From Heliomarina baculiformis (GTDB lineage Bacteria > Pseudomonadota > Alphaproteobacteria > Rhodobacterales > Rhodobacteraceae), in assembly GCF_019966545.1 (NCBI RefSeq), contig NZ_JAIMIC010000004.1, forward strand, positions 186,001 to 250,000: a stretch of 64,000 nucleotides of DNA, read 5' to 3'. Every line of letters starts with the position of its first letter. The stretch's first letter is position 1. The notes under the pieces were generated by a model that did no database searches, was not told where the DNA came from, and was given only the letters and a program-made list of their open reading frames with translations. The position numbers and the translations under genes are program-made. This document shows positions 8,575 to 17,807 of this stretch, in pieces.

Positions 8575-9480
8575 TTATTTCTCGCTGTCCACGAGGCCGC
8601 GGATGAAGAGTTTCTGCATCGAGATGACCACGATCACCGGGGGAATCATCGCGAGGATCGAGGTGGCCATGATCACCGGCCAGTCGGCGATGTCGTCGCC
8701 GCTGGGGAACATCTGTTTCAGCCCCATGACGATGGTGTTCATCGACGGGTCGGTGGTGATCAGCAGCGGCCAGAGATATTGGTTCCAGCCGTAGATGAAG
8801 AGGATGACGAAGAGCGCGGCCATGTTGGTGCGGCTCATCGGCAGAAGGATGTCCCAGAAAAACCGCATCGGGCGGGCGCCGTCGACGCGGGCGGCCTCGG
8901 CCAGTTCGTCCGGCACGGTCATGAAGAACTGGCGGAACAGGAAGGTGGCGGTGGCCGAGGCGATCAGGGGAAAGATCAGGCCGGAATAGCTGTTGAGCAT
9001 GCCGAAACTGGCGATGACCTCGTAGGTGGGAACGATGCGCACCTCGACCGGGAGCATCAGGGTGAGGAAGATCAGCCAGAAGAACAGCTTGCGCCCCGGG
9101 AAGCGGAAATAGACGATGGCAAAGGCCGAGAGCAGCGAGATCACGATCTTGCCGAGGGAAATGCCAAGCGCCATGACCAGCGAGTTGAAGAGCATCCAGG
9201 CGACCGGCGCATTGACGCCGGAAAACAGTGCCTTGGTATAGTTCTCGAGAAACTGGTCGCCGGGCAGCAGGGGCATCGGCGGGCGCACGATTTCGGGCTG
9301 GCTGACCGTGGAGGCGACAAAGGCGAGCCAGATCGGAAAGAAAATCACGATCACGCCGAGGATCAGTCCGGCATGGGTGAACCAGAGGCCGATGCCGCGT
9401 TTCTCGACCATACCCTCGGCGGGAATACGGGCAGAATTCACCGGGGCGGTTTCAGCGGCGAGCGCGTCACGGGCGGTCAA
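8575..9480 (-). CDS. ugpE: sn-glycerol-3-phosphate ABC transporter permease UgpE
   Basis: Six-span inner-membrane permease. The EAA loop is seen as [21 protein letters not shown], and the end GLVDSEK resembles E. coli UgpE. Two starts are possible. The TTG at 9480 overlaps the ugpA stop and has GGAGGG placed 7 nt upstream, giving 301 residues. An internal ATG at 9411 would give 278 residues and align better with the N-terminus of E. coli UgpE (about 281 residues), but has GAGG only 3 nt away. I keep the TTG because of its ribosome site and coupling. Confidence 0.92.
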   Translation of the reverse strand: MTARDALAAETAPVNSARIPAEGMVEKRGIGLWFTHAGLILGVIVIFFPIWLAFVASTVSQPEIVRPPMPLLPGDQFLENYTKALFSGVNAPVAWMLFNSLVMALGISLGKIVISLLSAFAIVYFRFPGRKLFFWLIFLTLMLPVEVRIVPTYEVIASFGMLNSYSGLIFPLIASATATFLFRQFFMTVPDELAEAARVDGARPMRFFWDILLPMSRTNMAALFVILFIYGWNQYLWPLLITTDPSMNTIVMGLKQMFPSGDDIADWPVIMATSILAMIPPVIVVISMQKLFIRGLVDSEK

Positions 9481-10358
9481 TAGTGCACCCTCCGTTCGAT
9501 GTATTTGAACTGGATGACGGTGAGCAGGCCGACGACCAGCAGGAGCACGACCGACTGGGCGGCGGAGCTGCCGAGGTCCTGCCCGACAAAGCCGTCCTTG
9601 TAGACCTTGTAGACGAGGATCGTGGTGGCCTGCTGCGGGCCGCCCGAGGTGATCGTGTGGATCACGCCAAAGGTTTCAAAAAAGGCGTAGACGATGTTCA
9701 CCACCAGCAGAAAGAAGGTGGTGGGCGAGAGCAGCGGGAAGACGATGGTGCGGAAACGGGTCCAGAACCGGGCGCCGTCGATGGCGGCGGCTTCGATCAC
9801 CGATCGCGGGATCGCCTGAAGCCCGGCGAGGAAAAACAGAAAGTTGTAGCTGACGCGGCCCCAGCTTGACGCGACCACGACGAGCCCCATCGCCTCGGTT
9901 TCGTTCAGCACGTGGTTCCAGTCATAGCCCAAGAGGCCGAGGTACCACGAGATCACGCCGACGCGGGTGTTGAACATGAAGAGCCAGAGCACGCCGGCCA
10001 CGGCGGGGGCAACCGCGTAGGGCCAGATCAGCAGGGTGCGATAGGTGCCCGAGCCCTTGATCAGTCGGTCGGCGAGGACGGCGAGATACAGCGCCATGCC
10101 CATCGAGACCACGGTGACAAGGCCGGAGAAAACGGCGGTGGTGACGAAGGAGGCGCGGTAATACGGGTCCTTGGCGAGATATTCGAAATTGCCAAGCCCG
10201 ACATATTGCATCGAGAGCCCGAACGGGTCCGGGATGAACAGCGACTGGTAGATCGCCTGTCCGGCGGGGTAAAAGAAAAAGGCAGCCGTGATGAAGACCT
10301 GCGGCAGCAGGAGCAGCATCGGCAGCAGCCAGCCTTTGAACGTGACGCGTTTTTCCAT
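9477..10358 (-). CDS. ugpA: sn-glycerol-3-phosphate ABC transporter permease UgpA
   Basis: Membrane permease of 293 residues with an N-terminal hydrophobic span ([21 protein letters not shown]) and the EAA loop [20 protein letters not shown]. It sits between the binding-protein gene and ugpE, and its stop overlaps the ugpE start. With UgpE it forms the membrane pore for sn-glycerol-3-phosphate and probably glycerophosphodiesters. Length and motifs match the UgpA family. Confidence 0.93.
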   Translation of the reverse strand: MEKRVTFKGWLLPMLLLLPQVFITAAFFFYPAGQAIYQSLFIPDPFGLSMQYVGLGNFEYLAKDPYYRASFVTTAVFSGLVTVVSMGMALYLAVLADRLIKGSGTYRTLLIWPYAVAPAVAGVLWLFMFNTRVGVISWYLGLLGYDWNHVLNETEAMGLVVVASSWGRVSYNFLFFLAGLQAIPRSVIEAAAIDGARFWTRFRTIVFPLLSPTTFFLLVVNIVYAFFETFGVIHTITSGGPQQATTILVYKVYKDGFVGQDLGSSAAQSVVLLLVVGLLTVIQFKYIERRVHY

Positions 10359-10406
10359 GAAACAAGGCGGCCGGCAGCCTAGGCTCCCGGCCTTGGTCTT
10401 TCAGTC

Positions 10407-11714
10407 TTAGTTCGCGGCTTCGAAGCGGCGCAGCAACTGGTCGCCCCGCTCTTTCGCGCTGTCGAGCGCGGCCTGGGCCGATTTGTCACCGGACCATACG
10501 GCTTCGAGCTCTTCGTCGATGATGCCGCGGATCTGGTCGAAGGAGCCAAGGCGCAGACCCTTGGAGTTGGCGGTCGGCTCGTTGGTGGTCATCTGCTTGA
10601 CGGCCACGTCGGTGCCCGGGTTTTCTTCGTAGAAACCCTGTTCGCGGGTCAGTTCACCGGCGGCGGCGGTGATCGGCAGATAGCCGGTGTCCTGGTGCCA
10701 TTTCGCCTGGATTTCCGGCGATGACAGGAAGTTCAGGAATTCGGCGACGCCTTTGTATTCCTCGTCCGACTGGCCTTCCATGACCCAGAGCGACGCGCCA
10801 CCGATTATGGTGTTCTGCGGAGCGCCTTCGACACCTTCCCAATAGGGCAGCGGGCGCACATCGAATTCAAAGCTGGCTTCGGACTTGATGCCCGCGTAGC
10901 CGGCAGAGCTTTCGGTGAAGAGCGCGCATTCACCGGCGCGGAAGTTGGCGCCGCCTTCGTTGCGGCGCCCGGCATAGATGAATTTGCCGTCCTTGGCCCA
11001 TTCACCCATGGTTTCGATATGCTTGACCTGCACCGGGCCGTTCAGCGCCAGTTCGGTGTCAAAACCGGCAAAGCCGTTGTCCTGCGTCGCGAAGGGCACA
11101 TTGTGATAGGCCGAGAGGTTCTCGAGATGGATCCAGCTTTGCCAAGCAGTGGTCAGCGGGCATTCATTGCCGGCATCTTTCAGCTGGTCGAGCACGTCAC
11201 CGACGTTCTGCCAGGTGGAAAGATCTGTGTCGGGGTCGATGCCGGCCTCGGACAGCGCGTCGCGGTTGACCCAGAGCACCGGGGTCGAAGAGTTAAAGGG
11301 CATCGAGAGCATCTCGCCCTCGGTTGTGGTGTAATAGCCTTTGACCGCGCCGATGAAGGCATCGGCGTCAAAATCGGCGCCCGCGTCGGCCATAACTTCG
11401 TAGACCGGCTTGATCGCGCCCTTGGCGGCCATCATCGTGGCGGTGCCGACCTCGAAGACCATCAGGATGTCGGGTTGTTCACCGGCCCGGAATGCGGCGA
11501 TCCCGGCGTTCAGCGTTTCAGAGTAGTTGCCCTTGTGCGTGGCGACAACGGTGTAGTCTGACTGGGAACCATTGAAGGTTTCGACCTGCTCGGCAACGAG
11601 TTCGCCAAGGCGTCCGGTAAAGGCATGCCAGAACTGGATTTCCGTTTGCGCGTAAGCGCTTGTGCCAAGTGCCAGCGACAGCGCCGCACCGCCCAGAAGG
11701 GTTCTGATTGTCAT
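10407..11714 (-). CDS. ugpB: sn-glycerol-3-phosphate ABC transporter substrate-binding protein
   Basis: Periplasmic binding protein of 435 residues (E. coli UgpB has 438). The ATG at 11714 is preferred because CGGAG lies 6 nt upstream; the ATG at 11720 directly abuts that site. The product then starts with a signal peptide (MTIRTLLGGAALSLALG, cleavage near AYA-QT), followed by the family opening IQFWHAFTG. It is the promoter-proximal gene of ugpBAEC. A PHO-box-like repeat lies about 80 nt upstream, so induction by phosphate starvation through PhoB is likely. Confidence 0.93.
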   Translation of the reverse strand: MTIRTLLGGAALSLALGTSAYAQTEIQFWHAFTGRLGELVAEQVETFNGSQSDYTVVATHKGNYSETLNAGIAAFRAGEQPDILMVFEVGTATMMAAKGAIKPVYEVMADAGADFDADAFIGAVKGYYTTTEGEMLSMPFNSSTPVLWVNRDALSEAGIDPDTDLSTWQNVGDVLDQLKDAGNECPLTTAWQSWIHLENLSAYHNVPFATQDNGFAGFDTELALNGPVQVKHIETMGEWAKDGKFIYAGRRNEGGANFRAGECALFTESSAGYAGIKSEASFEFDVRPLPYWEGVEGAPQNTIIGGASLWVMEGQSDEEYKGVAEFLNFLSSPEIQAKWHQDTGYLPITAAAGELTREQGFYEENPGTDVAVKQMTTNEPTANSKGLRLGSFDQIRGIIDEELEAVWSGDKSAQAALDSAKERGDQLLRRFEAAN

Positions 11715-12033
11715 GTTCATCTCCGATTCACATTCTGCTGAATTATTAAGCATAGGCATGGCTATGCGATTCTCGCAAACTGTATGGGTTCTGTGACAGG
11801 CCGGTGACAAATCAGGGCTGTCCACAGGATTATTTCATCAAGCAAATATCTTTGGTATCTTGTTGTTTGCAAACGCATTTGCCGGATTGTGGCGGCTGTT
11901 CGCCGGGCGGCGCGCGCCTTGGGTGTGGGTGATTGTCTGGGGATTTTTGAAACTGCCGGGGGATTTTCTCGATGGATGAAATGCGGGACGGCGCGATAGG
12001 GTGGCGCGGAACAGCACCCGAGCGGAGAAACAC
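11715..12033. other. 319-nt divergent intergenic region between ugpB and puuD
   Basis: No gene is seen. Nearest ugpB lies the PHO-box-like site described separately. Further toward puuD are a CATGG/CTATG-type imperfect repeat near 11755-11765 and the perfect 10-bp palindrome GTTTGCAAAC at 11865-11874, a plausible regulator site. CGGAGA at 12023-12028 is the puuD ribosome site. Confidence 0.6.
11793..11810 (-). promoter_or_regulatory. PHO-box-like PhoB site upstream of ugpB
   Basis: Read on the minus strand, the site is TTGTCAC-CGGC-CTGTCAC: two 7-bp units separated by 4 bp, giving the 11-bp period of PhoB sites (consensus CTGTCAT-N4-CTGTCAY). The downstream unit matches 7 of 7 and the upstream unit 5 of 7. 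A third degenerate unit (CTGTATG on the plus strand) continues the 11-bp phase at 11780. It sits 79 nt before the ugpB ATG in the correct orientation. Confidence 0.65.
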
Positions 12034-13287
12034 ATGCTTGACCTAGCCATTACCTGGGAGTGGATCGCCTTTGCCGTACGCTGGCTGCATGTGATCACGG
12101 CCATCGCGTGGATCGGGTCTTCTTTCTATTTCATCGCGCTGGATCTGGGGCTGCAAAAGGCACCGCATCTGCCCAAGGGCGCACATGGGGAGGAATGGCA
12201 GGTACACGGGGGCGGATTCTACCACATCCAGAAATACCTCGTCGCGCCTGAGATGATGCCCGAGCACCTCACATGGTTCAAATGGGAGAGCTATGCCACG
12301 TGGCTCTCGGGCGCGGCGATGCTGATGATTGTCTACTGGGTCGGCGGAGAGCTTTACCTGATCGACGCGACCAAGGCGGATCTGGCGCTCTGGCAGGGGG
12401 TGCTGATCTCGGCCGCGTCGCTGAGCATTGGCTGGCTGGTTTACGACGCCTTGTGCAAATCGCCGCTGGGCGAACGGCCCACCGTGCTGATGGTGCTGTT
12501 GTTCGTGCTGCTGGTGGTGATGGGCTGGGGGTATAACCAGATCTTTACCGGCCGCGCGATGATGCTGCACCTTGGCGCGTTTACGGCGACGATCATGACG
12601 GCGAACGTGTTCTTCATCATCATGCCGAACCAGCGCATCGTTGTGGCGGACCTCAAGGCCGGGCGCACGCCCGATCCGAAGTACGGCAAGATCGCCAAGC
12701 TGCGGTCGACCCATAACAACTACCTGACCTTGCCGGTCATCTTCCTGATGCTGTCGAACCACTATCCGCTGGCCTTTGGCACCCAGTACAACTGGCTGAT
12801 CGCGGCGCTGGTGTTCCTGATGGGGGTGACGATCCGGCATTATTTCAACACGACGCATGCGCGCAAACCGGCACCGCACTGGACGTGGTGCGTGACCGCG
12901 CTGCTCTTTATCGGGATCATCTGGCTGTCGAGCGCGGGCTACACCCGCGAAGTGCCCGAAGAGGAGGCGGCGCTGAGCCAGAGCCAGCAGGTCTTTGCCA
13001 GCGCCGAGGGCTATGACGACGTGCGAGATATCGTGCTGGGGCGCTGTTCCATGTGCCATTCGCGCGAACCCTTTTGGGAAGGCATGCTCTGGGCACCGAA
13101 ACATGTTTACCTTGAGACTGACGCGGACATCACGGCGCACGCACGGATGATCTATGTGCAGGCAGGGATATCCTCGGCAATGCCGCCTGCGAACGTGTCC
13201 TTTATCACCGAAGAAGAGCGCGACAAGATCGCCGCTTGGTTCCGGTCGGCGCGTGAGGCGGGAGGCATCGCGCTCGCACTGCAGTGA
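12034..13287 (+). CDS. puuD: Urate hydroxylase PuuD, membrane protein with C-terminal cytochrome c domain
   Basis: The protein has 417 residues: about eight hydrophobic spans followed by a periplasmic cytochrome c domain. The N-terminus WIAFAVRWLHVITAIAWIGSS is typical of the PuuD family. The haem-binding CSMCH is at residues 338-342, and a likely axial methionine is in SSAMPPAN (~382). The ATG at 12034 has CGGAGA upstream; a GTG 33 nt earlier lacks a site. PuuD oxidises urate to 5-hydroxyisourate and passes electrons through its cytochrome domain rather than making peroxide. No other purine-catabolism gene is visible nearby, which is unusual for this gene. Confidence 0.9.
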   Translation: MLDLAITWEWIAFAVRWLHVITAIAWIGSSFYFIALDLGLQKAPHLPKGAHGEEWQVHGGGFYHIQKYLVAPEMMPEHLTWFKWESYATWLSGAAMLMIVYWVGGELYLIDATKADLALWQGVLISAASLSIGWLVYDALCKSPLGERPTVLMVLLFVLLVVMGWGYNQIFTGRAMMLHLGAFTATIMTANVFFIIMPNQRIVVADLKAGRTPDPKYGKIAKLRSTHNNYLTLPVIFLMLSNHYPLAFGTQYNWLIAALVFLMGVTIRHYFNTTHARKPAPHWTWCVTALLFIGIIWLSSAGYTREVPEEEAALSQSQQVFASAEGYDDVRDIVLGRCSMCHSREPFWEGMLWAPKHVYLETDADITAHARMIYVQAGISSAMPPANVSFITEEERDKIAAWFRSAREAGGIALALQ

Positions 13288-13379
13288 AGCGCGACGGGTT
13301 GACGGCGGCGGCAGGGCGCATAGCTTGAGCGGCAACGCGTGACCATTGGGTGCGCGGCCTCAGCACAAAGAGAGAGCCT

Positions 13380-14252
13380 ATGACCGATACCTATACGCCG
13401 CCGAAGAAATGGACATGGAACAAGGAAAGCGGGGGCAAGTTCGCCAGCATCAACCGCCCCATCGCCGGTCCGTCCCATGACAAGGACCTGCCGGTCGGCA
13501 AGCATCCGCACCAGCTTTATTCGCTGGCCACGCCCAACGGCGTAAAGGTCACGGTGCTGTTTGAAGAGCTTCTGGCCGCCGGTCATCCGGACGCGGAATA
13601 CGACGCCTGGCTGATCAACATCGGCGAGGGCGACCAGTTCGGCAGCGGGTTTGTCGATGTGAACCCGAATTCGAAGATCCCGGCGCTGATGGACCATTCG
13701 ACCGGCGCGCCGACGCGGGTGTTCGAATCCGGGGCGATCCTGTTGTACCTCGCGGAAAAGTTCGGATCTTTCCTGCCCACCGATGCCAGCGCCCGGCCCG
13801 AGATGCTGTCGTGGCTGTTCTGGCAGATGGGCAGCGCGCCCTATCTGGGCGGCGGGTTCGGCCATTTCTACGCCTATGCGCCGGAGAAATGGGAATACCC
13901 GATCGACCGTTTCGCAATGGAGGTGAAGCGCCAGCTTGACGTGCTGGACCGTCGCCTGTCCGAGAACACCTACCTCGTGGGCGAGGAATACACGATTGCC
14001 GATATGGCGAACTGGGCGTGGTACGGCCAGCTTGCGTTGGGCCGTCTGTACGAGGCGGGCGAGTTCCTTGACGTGGAAAGCTATGAGAACGTGCAGCGCT
14101 GGGCCAAGGAAATCGACGCGCGCGAACCCGTCAAGCGCGGCCGCATGGTCAACCGGACCTTTGGCGATGCGAAGTTCCAACTGCACGAACGCCACGATGC
14201 GGGAGATTTCGAGACCAAGACGCAGGACAAGCTGGAACCCGAAAAAGGGTGA
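13380..14252 (+). CDS. yghU: Glutathione-dependent disulfide-bond oxidoreductase (YghU-type GST)
   Basis: Cytosolic glutathione S-transferase relative of 290 residues, close to the ~288 of E. coli YghU. The N-terminal extension (YTPPKKWTWNKESGGKFASINRP) is diagnostic of the YghU/YfcG group. It is followed by the thioredoxin-like domain with NPNSKIPALMDH and FESGAILLYLAEK (glutathione-binding region), and an all-helical C-terminal domain. The ATG at 13380 follows a weak AGAGAG site. Known members reduce disulfides and organic hydroperoxides with glutathione. It lies 92 nt after puuD, possibly on the same transcript, and ends at a strong terminator. Confidence 0.9.
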   Translation: MTDTYTPPKKWTWNKESGGKFASINRPIAGPSHDKDLPVGKHPHQLYSLATPNGVKVTVLFEELLAAGHPDAEYDAWLINIGEGDQFGSGFVDVNPNSKIPALMDHSTGAPTRVFESGAILLYLAEKFGSFLPTDASARPEMLSWLFWQMGSAPYLGGGFGHFYAYAPEKWEYPIDRFAMEVKRQLDVLDRRLSENTYLVGEEYTIADMANWAWYGQLALGRLYEAGEFLDVESYENVQRWAKEIDAREPVKRGRMVNRTFGDAKFQLHERHDAGDFETKTQDKLEPEKG

Positions 14253-14259
14253 CGCTGAG

Positions 14260-14286
14260 AAAGGCGGCCTGCGGGCCGCCTTTTTT
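14260..14286 (+). terminator. Intrinsic terminator after yghU
   Basis: A 7-bp GC stem, GGCGGCC / GGCCGCC with loop TGCG, is flanked by AA and followed by six T residues. It ends the puuD-yghU unit. Confidence 0.88.
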
Positions 14287-14421
14287 GTTTGTGGGGTGTT
14301 CAGCGGTGATGCGCGCGATGGCATCGGGCGAAATATTCCCGTCCGTGCCGCTTGTAGAGACGGCTTGGCCACGCCACTTCTCCTCTGACGCGCTGGATGC
14401 AGCGCGCGAGGAGTATCTTTC

Positions 14422-15396
14422 ATGATCGAAACATGGTTGCCGCTTTTGGGTGGCCTGATCCTGCTGGTGGCAGGGGGCGAATTGCTGGTGCGCGGGTCGG
14501 TTGAGGCGGCCGAAAGACTTGGGGTTTCGCCCCTGGTGATTGGTCTGACCCTTGTGGGGTTCGGCACTTCGATGCCCGAGCTTGTCACCTCGGTTCAGGC
14601 GGGGCTCAAGGGGTCGCCGGGGATCGCATATGGTAATGTCGTCGGGTCGAACATTGCCAATATCCTGTTGATCGCCGGAGTCTCGGCGCTGATCTGCCCC
14701 GTTGTCGTGGCCCGGTCGGCGCTGCGCCGGGATGCTGCGGTGATGTTGTCGGTCGCGGTGATGTTTGCCCTGATGGCGATGTTCGTACCGATGGGGCAGG
14801 CCGTGGGCGTTGGATTTCTTGCCTTGCTGATCGGCTATATCCTGTTCGTGATCCGGCAGGAGCGAAACGCCGGGGCTACAGGTGCCTTGCATGACAAGAG
14901 TCTTGCCCTTGCAGAGGTTGACCCTGCGCTTTCCCAGCCGCACGGTCACCGGCATATCGCCATTCCTTTTCTCATAGCCCTTGCCGGTCTGGCGCTTGTG
15001 ATCGCGGGAGGCTCCTTGCTGGTCAGCGGGGCTGTGGCGCTGGCGCGGGGTTTTGGTATTTCGGAAACGATCATCGGCCTGACGATTGTCGCTGTGGGTA
15101 CATCCATGCCCGAGCTTGTTACCTCGGTGGTTGCCGCGGTGAAGCGGCAGGGGGACGTGGCATTCGGCAATGTCATCGGGTCCAACATCTACAACATTCT
15201 CGGCATCGGGGGCGCCACGGCGCTTATCGCGCCATCGCAGGTGCCGGATGAAATCGCGCGGTTTGATGCGCCGGTGATGGTGGGCGTTTCCCTGCTCCTT
15301 GTCCTGTTCGCTGCAACCGGGTTTCGGATCGCGCGTTGGGAGGGGGCAGTGCTTGTTGCCGGGTATGCTGGTTATTTCTGGTCGATATGGCCCTGA
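14422..15396 (+). CDS. Calcium/sodium antiporter (CaCA family, YrbG-like)
   Basis: Inner-membrane exchanger of 324 residues built from two homologous halves. Each half carries the alpha-repeat signature: GTSMPELVTSVQA with GNVVGSNIANILL in the first, and GTSMPELVTSVVA with GNVIGSNIYNILGIGG in the second. The acidic residue and the GSN motif that bind cations are present in both. A central loop around residues 150-175 is polar. GAGGAG lies about 10 nt before the ATG. It likely exchanges Na+ or H+ for Ca2+. A second member of this family is encoded at 54185-55135. Confidence 0.9.
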   Translation: MIETWLPLLGGLILLVAGGELLVRGSVEAAERLGVSPLVIGLTLVGFGTSMPELVTSVQAGLKGSPGIAYGNVVGSNIANILLIAGVSALICPVVVARSALRRDAAVMLSVAVMFALMAMFVPMGQAVGVGFLALLIGYILFVIRQERNAGATGALHDKSLALAEVDPALSQPHGHRHIAIPFLIALAGLALVIAGGSLLVSGAVALARGFGISETIIGLTIVAVGTSMPELVTSVVAAVKRQGDVAFGNVIGSNIYNILGIGGATALIAPSQVPDEIARFDAPVMVGVSLLLVLFAATGFRIARWEGAVLVAGYAGYFWSIWP

Positions 15397-15414
15397 TCGA
15401 GGGTGCGGTCTGGA

Positions 15415-16017
15415 TCACGCAGCATTCCCAAACCGCGCAACCCATTCCTCGCGCGTGATTTCGAAACCGCTGCAATTATCCTCGGCATAGGCGCGGCGGG
15501 GGCCGGTGGAGCGAAGGCCGCATTTTTGCAGGACATGCTGGGAGTTGGCGTTGTCGGGGTCGGTAACGGCGGTGATACGGGGGAGGGTGGTTTCCTCGAA
15601 GGCAAAGCGCAACAGGCGGGCGCAGAGTTCGGTGGCAAAGCCCTGTCCCCAGGCGGCGGGCACCAGTAGATAGCCGACTTCGATTTCGTCGCTCGGGTAG
15701 CTGTCGGGGGTGAGTTGATCCCAGTCGACCTGATCCGACTCGATGGGCAGCGGGGTCAGAACGCAATCGCCGATCTTTTCGCCGGTGTCCTTGCGGATGA
15801 CGCACCAGATGCCGATGCGCCCGCCCGCGCCGCGGCGGGTGGCGTTGGCCATGTGATCCTCAACCTCTTGAGCGGTGATCGGGTCACCGACATAGCGCAT
15901 GACCTCGGGGTCTTCGAGAAGCCGGTGGGCGATGTCGGCATCTGCCGGGGAAAAGGGGAGGAGCCGCAGGCGGTCGGTTTCGAGGATCAGGGACTCGTCT
16001 GGCAGGGGGGTGATCAT
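15415..16017 (-). CDS. GNAT family N-acetyltransferase (RimJ/RimL-like)
   Basis: An acetyl-CoA-dependent N-acyltransferase of about 200 residues. The N-terminal LETDRLRLLPFSPADAD is typical of the RimJ/RimL-like Acetyltransf_3 group. The acetyl-CoA-binding V/L-P-x-x-W-G-Q-G-F/Y-A motif is seen as LVPAAWGQGFATELCARLL, and NANSQHVLQKCGLRSTG is the usual late element. The ATG at 16017 has GAGG 6 nt upstream; an alternative ATG at 16050 adds 11 residues but lacks a site. The substrate (protein N-terminus or small molecule) cannot be told. It is convergent with the antiporter gene. Confidence 0.85.
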   Translation of the reverse strand: MITPLPDESLILETDRLRLLPFSPADADIAHRLLEDPEVMRYVGDPITAQEVEDHMANATRRGAGGRIGIWCVIRKDTGEKIGDCVLTPLPIESDQVDWDQLTPDSYPSDEIEVGYLLVPAAWGQGFATELCARLLRFAFEETTLPRITAVTDPDNANSQHVLQKCGLRSTGPRRAYAEDNCSGFEITREEWVARFGNAA

Positions 16018-16187
16018 GGGGGCCTCGGCGGGTGTTACACTGTTTTGCATGCTAACCGGTTTTCGCCGGAACCTGCCACAACCGCCTGTCATAATGGTAT
16101 CACATTTCGGAAAGAATGGACCCGTGCAAAGGCCGTAAACCTGTTTTAGATGGGCCGCTACAAAACAAGATTTTATCGGTGGCAGAC

Positions 16188-17807
16188 ATGCAGGGCGCGA
16201 CAGCGGATTATATCATCATCGGGGCCGGATCGGCGGGCTGCGTGCTGGCCAATCGCCTTTCGGCGGATGCGCGCAACAAGGTGGCCGTGCTTGAGGCCGG
16301 GGGATCGGATTTCAACTTTTGGGTGCGGATGCCGATTGGCTATGGCGGGGCGTTCTACCACCCGCGTCTGAACTGGCGCTACCAGTCAGAGATCGATGCC
16401 GGAACCGGCCGGGCTCATTACTGGCCGCGCGGGAAGGTGGTGGGCGGGTCAAGCTCGATCAACGCGATGGTATTTATCCGCGGGCAGAAAGAGGATTACG
16501 ACGGCTGGGCGGCAATGGGCAACGCGGGCTGGTCGCATGACGATCTGCTGCCCTATTTCAAGAAGCTGGAGAACAACCTTGCCGGGGCGGATGAATGGCG
16601 CGGGACGGGCGGGCCGATCACCGTGTCGCGGATTGATGACGGGGTGCATCCGTTAAGCCATGACTATGTCAAATCTGCCGTGGCGGCGGGCTGGCCGGCT
16701 AACCCGGATTTCAACGGGGCGACGCAGGAAGGCGTGGGGCTTTACCAGATCAATACGCGTAACGGTTTCCGCTGTTCGGCAGCGACGGGCTATCTGAACC
16801 CGGCGATGAACCGGCCGAACCTTGAGCTGCACAGGAACGCGCAGGTGATCCGGCTGATCTTTGAGGGCCGTCGTGCGGTGGGCGTGGAATACCGTCAGGG
16901 CGGCGCTCTCAAGCGGATGATGGCGAAGCGTGAGGTGATCCTGTCGGCGGGGGCGGTGAATTCACCGCAGATCCTGCAACTGTCGGGGATCGGCGACGGG
17001 GCGATGCTGCGCGACAAGGGGATCGAGGTGCTGCATGACGCACCCGAAGTGGGGCGCAACCTTCAGGACCATATCGGCTGGGATTTGATTTATGAGACCA
17101 CCTGCCCGACGCTGAACAACGTGCTGGGGCCGTGGATGAGCCGGATCCGGCTGGGGATGACCTATGCGATGACCCGCAAGGGGCCGCTGTCGCTGAGCGT
17201 CAATCAGGGCGGCGGGTTCATCCGCACCTCGCCCGAGCGCGACCGGCCGAACCTGCAGCTTTATTTCTCGCCGATGAGCTATACCAAGGCGACACCCGGA
17301 AAACGGCGGCTGATGTCGCCGGACACCTTCCCCGGTGTGCTGATCGGGTTGTCGAACTGCCACCCCAAGAGCCGGGGCCATATCGAGCTGCGCTCGGGCG
17401 ATCCGATGGACACGCCGGAGATCCATCCGGGCTATCTGAGCGCGCCGGAGGACCTTGAGGAACTGGTCGACGGGGTGCAGATCCTGCGCGATATCATGGC
17501 GCAAGAGCCGATTGCCTCGTCGGTCAAGCGCGAGGTCTTGCCGGGGGCGGCGGTGACGGATCGCGATGCGCTGCGCGAAGATATGCGAAAGCGTTGCGGT
17601 ACGATCTTCCACGCTTGCGGCACCTGCGCGATGGGGCCGGAGGACAGCGCCGTGGTCGATGAGCGGCTGAGGGTCAAAGGGGTCGAGGGGCTGCGCGTCG
17701 TGGATGCTTCGATTTTTCCGCGTATCACCTCGGGCAATCTCAACGCGCCAGTGATGATGGTGGGAGAGAAAGCCTCGGACATGATCCTTGAGGATGCGAA
17801 GGCCTAG
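16188..17807 (+). CDS. GMC family FAD-dependent oxidoreductase (choline/alcohol dehydrogenase-like)
   Basis: Flavoenzyme of 539 residues with a full GMC layout. The FAD-binding motif is YIIIGAGSAGCVLANRL at residues 7-23. GGSSSINAMVFIRG and the second signature SAGAVNSPQILQLSGIG follow, and the C-terminal DASIFPRITSGNLNAPVMMV carries the catalytic-region asparagine. The position where many GMC enzymes show a catalytic His reads SGNLNAP here. GMC enzymes oxidise alcohols and choline. It overlaps the convergent MocR gene by 4 nt at the stop codons, and no betaine-aldehyde dehydrogenase is beside it, so a choline role is not established. Confidence 0.86.
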   Translation: MQGATADYIIIGAGSAGCVLANRLSADARNKVAVLEAGGSDFNFWVRMPIGYGGAFYHPRLNWRYQSEIDAGTGRAHYWPRGKVVGGSSSINAMVFIRGQKEDYDGWAAMGNAGWSHDDLLPYFKKLENNLAGADEWRGTGGPITVSRIDDGVHPLSHDYVKSAVAAGWPANPDFNGATQEGVGLYQINTRNGFRCSAATGYLNPAMNRPNLELHRNAQVIRLIFEGRRAVGVEYRQGGALKRMMAKREVILSAGAVNSPQILQLSGIGDGAMLRDKGIEVLHDAPEVGRNLQDHIGWDLIYETTCPTLNNVLGPWMSRIRLGMTYAMTRKGPLSLSVNQGGGFIRTSPERDRPNLQLYFSPMSYTKATPGKRRLMSPDTFPGVLIGLSNCHPKSRGHIELRSGDPMDTPEIHPGYLSAPEDLEELVDGVQILRDIMAQEPIASSVKREVLPGAAVTDRDALREDMRKRCGTIFHACGTCAMGPEDSAVVDERLRVKGVEGLRVVDASIFPRITSGNLNAPVMMVGEKASDMILEDAKA

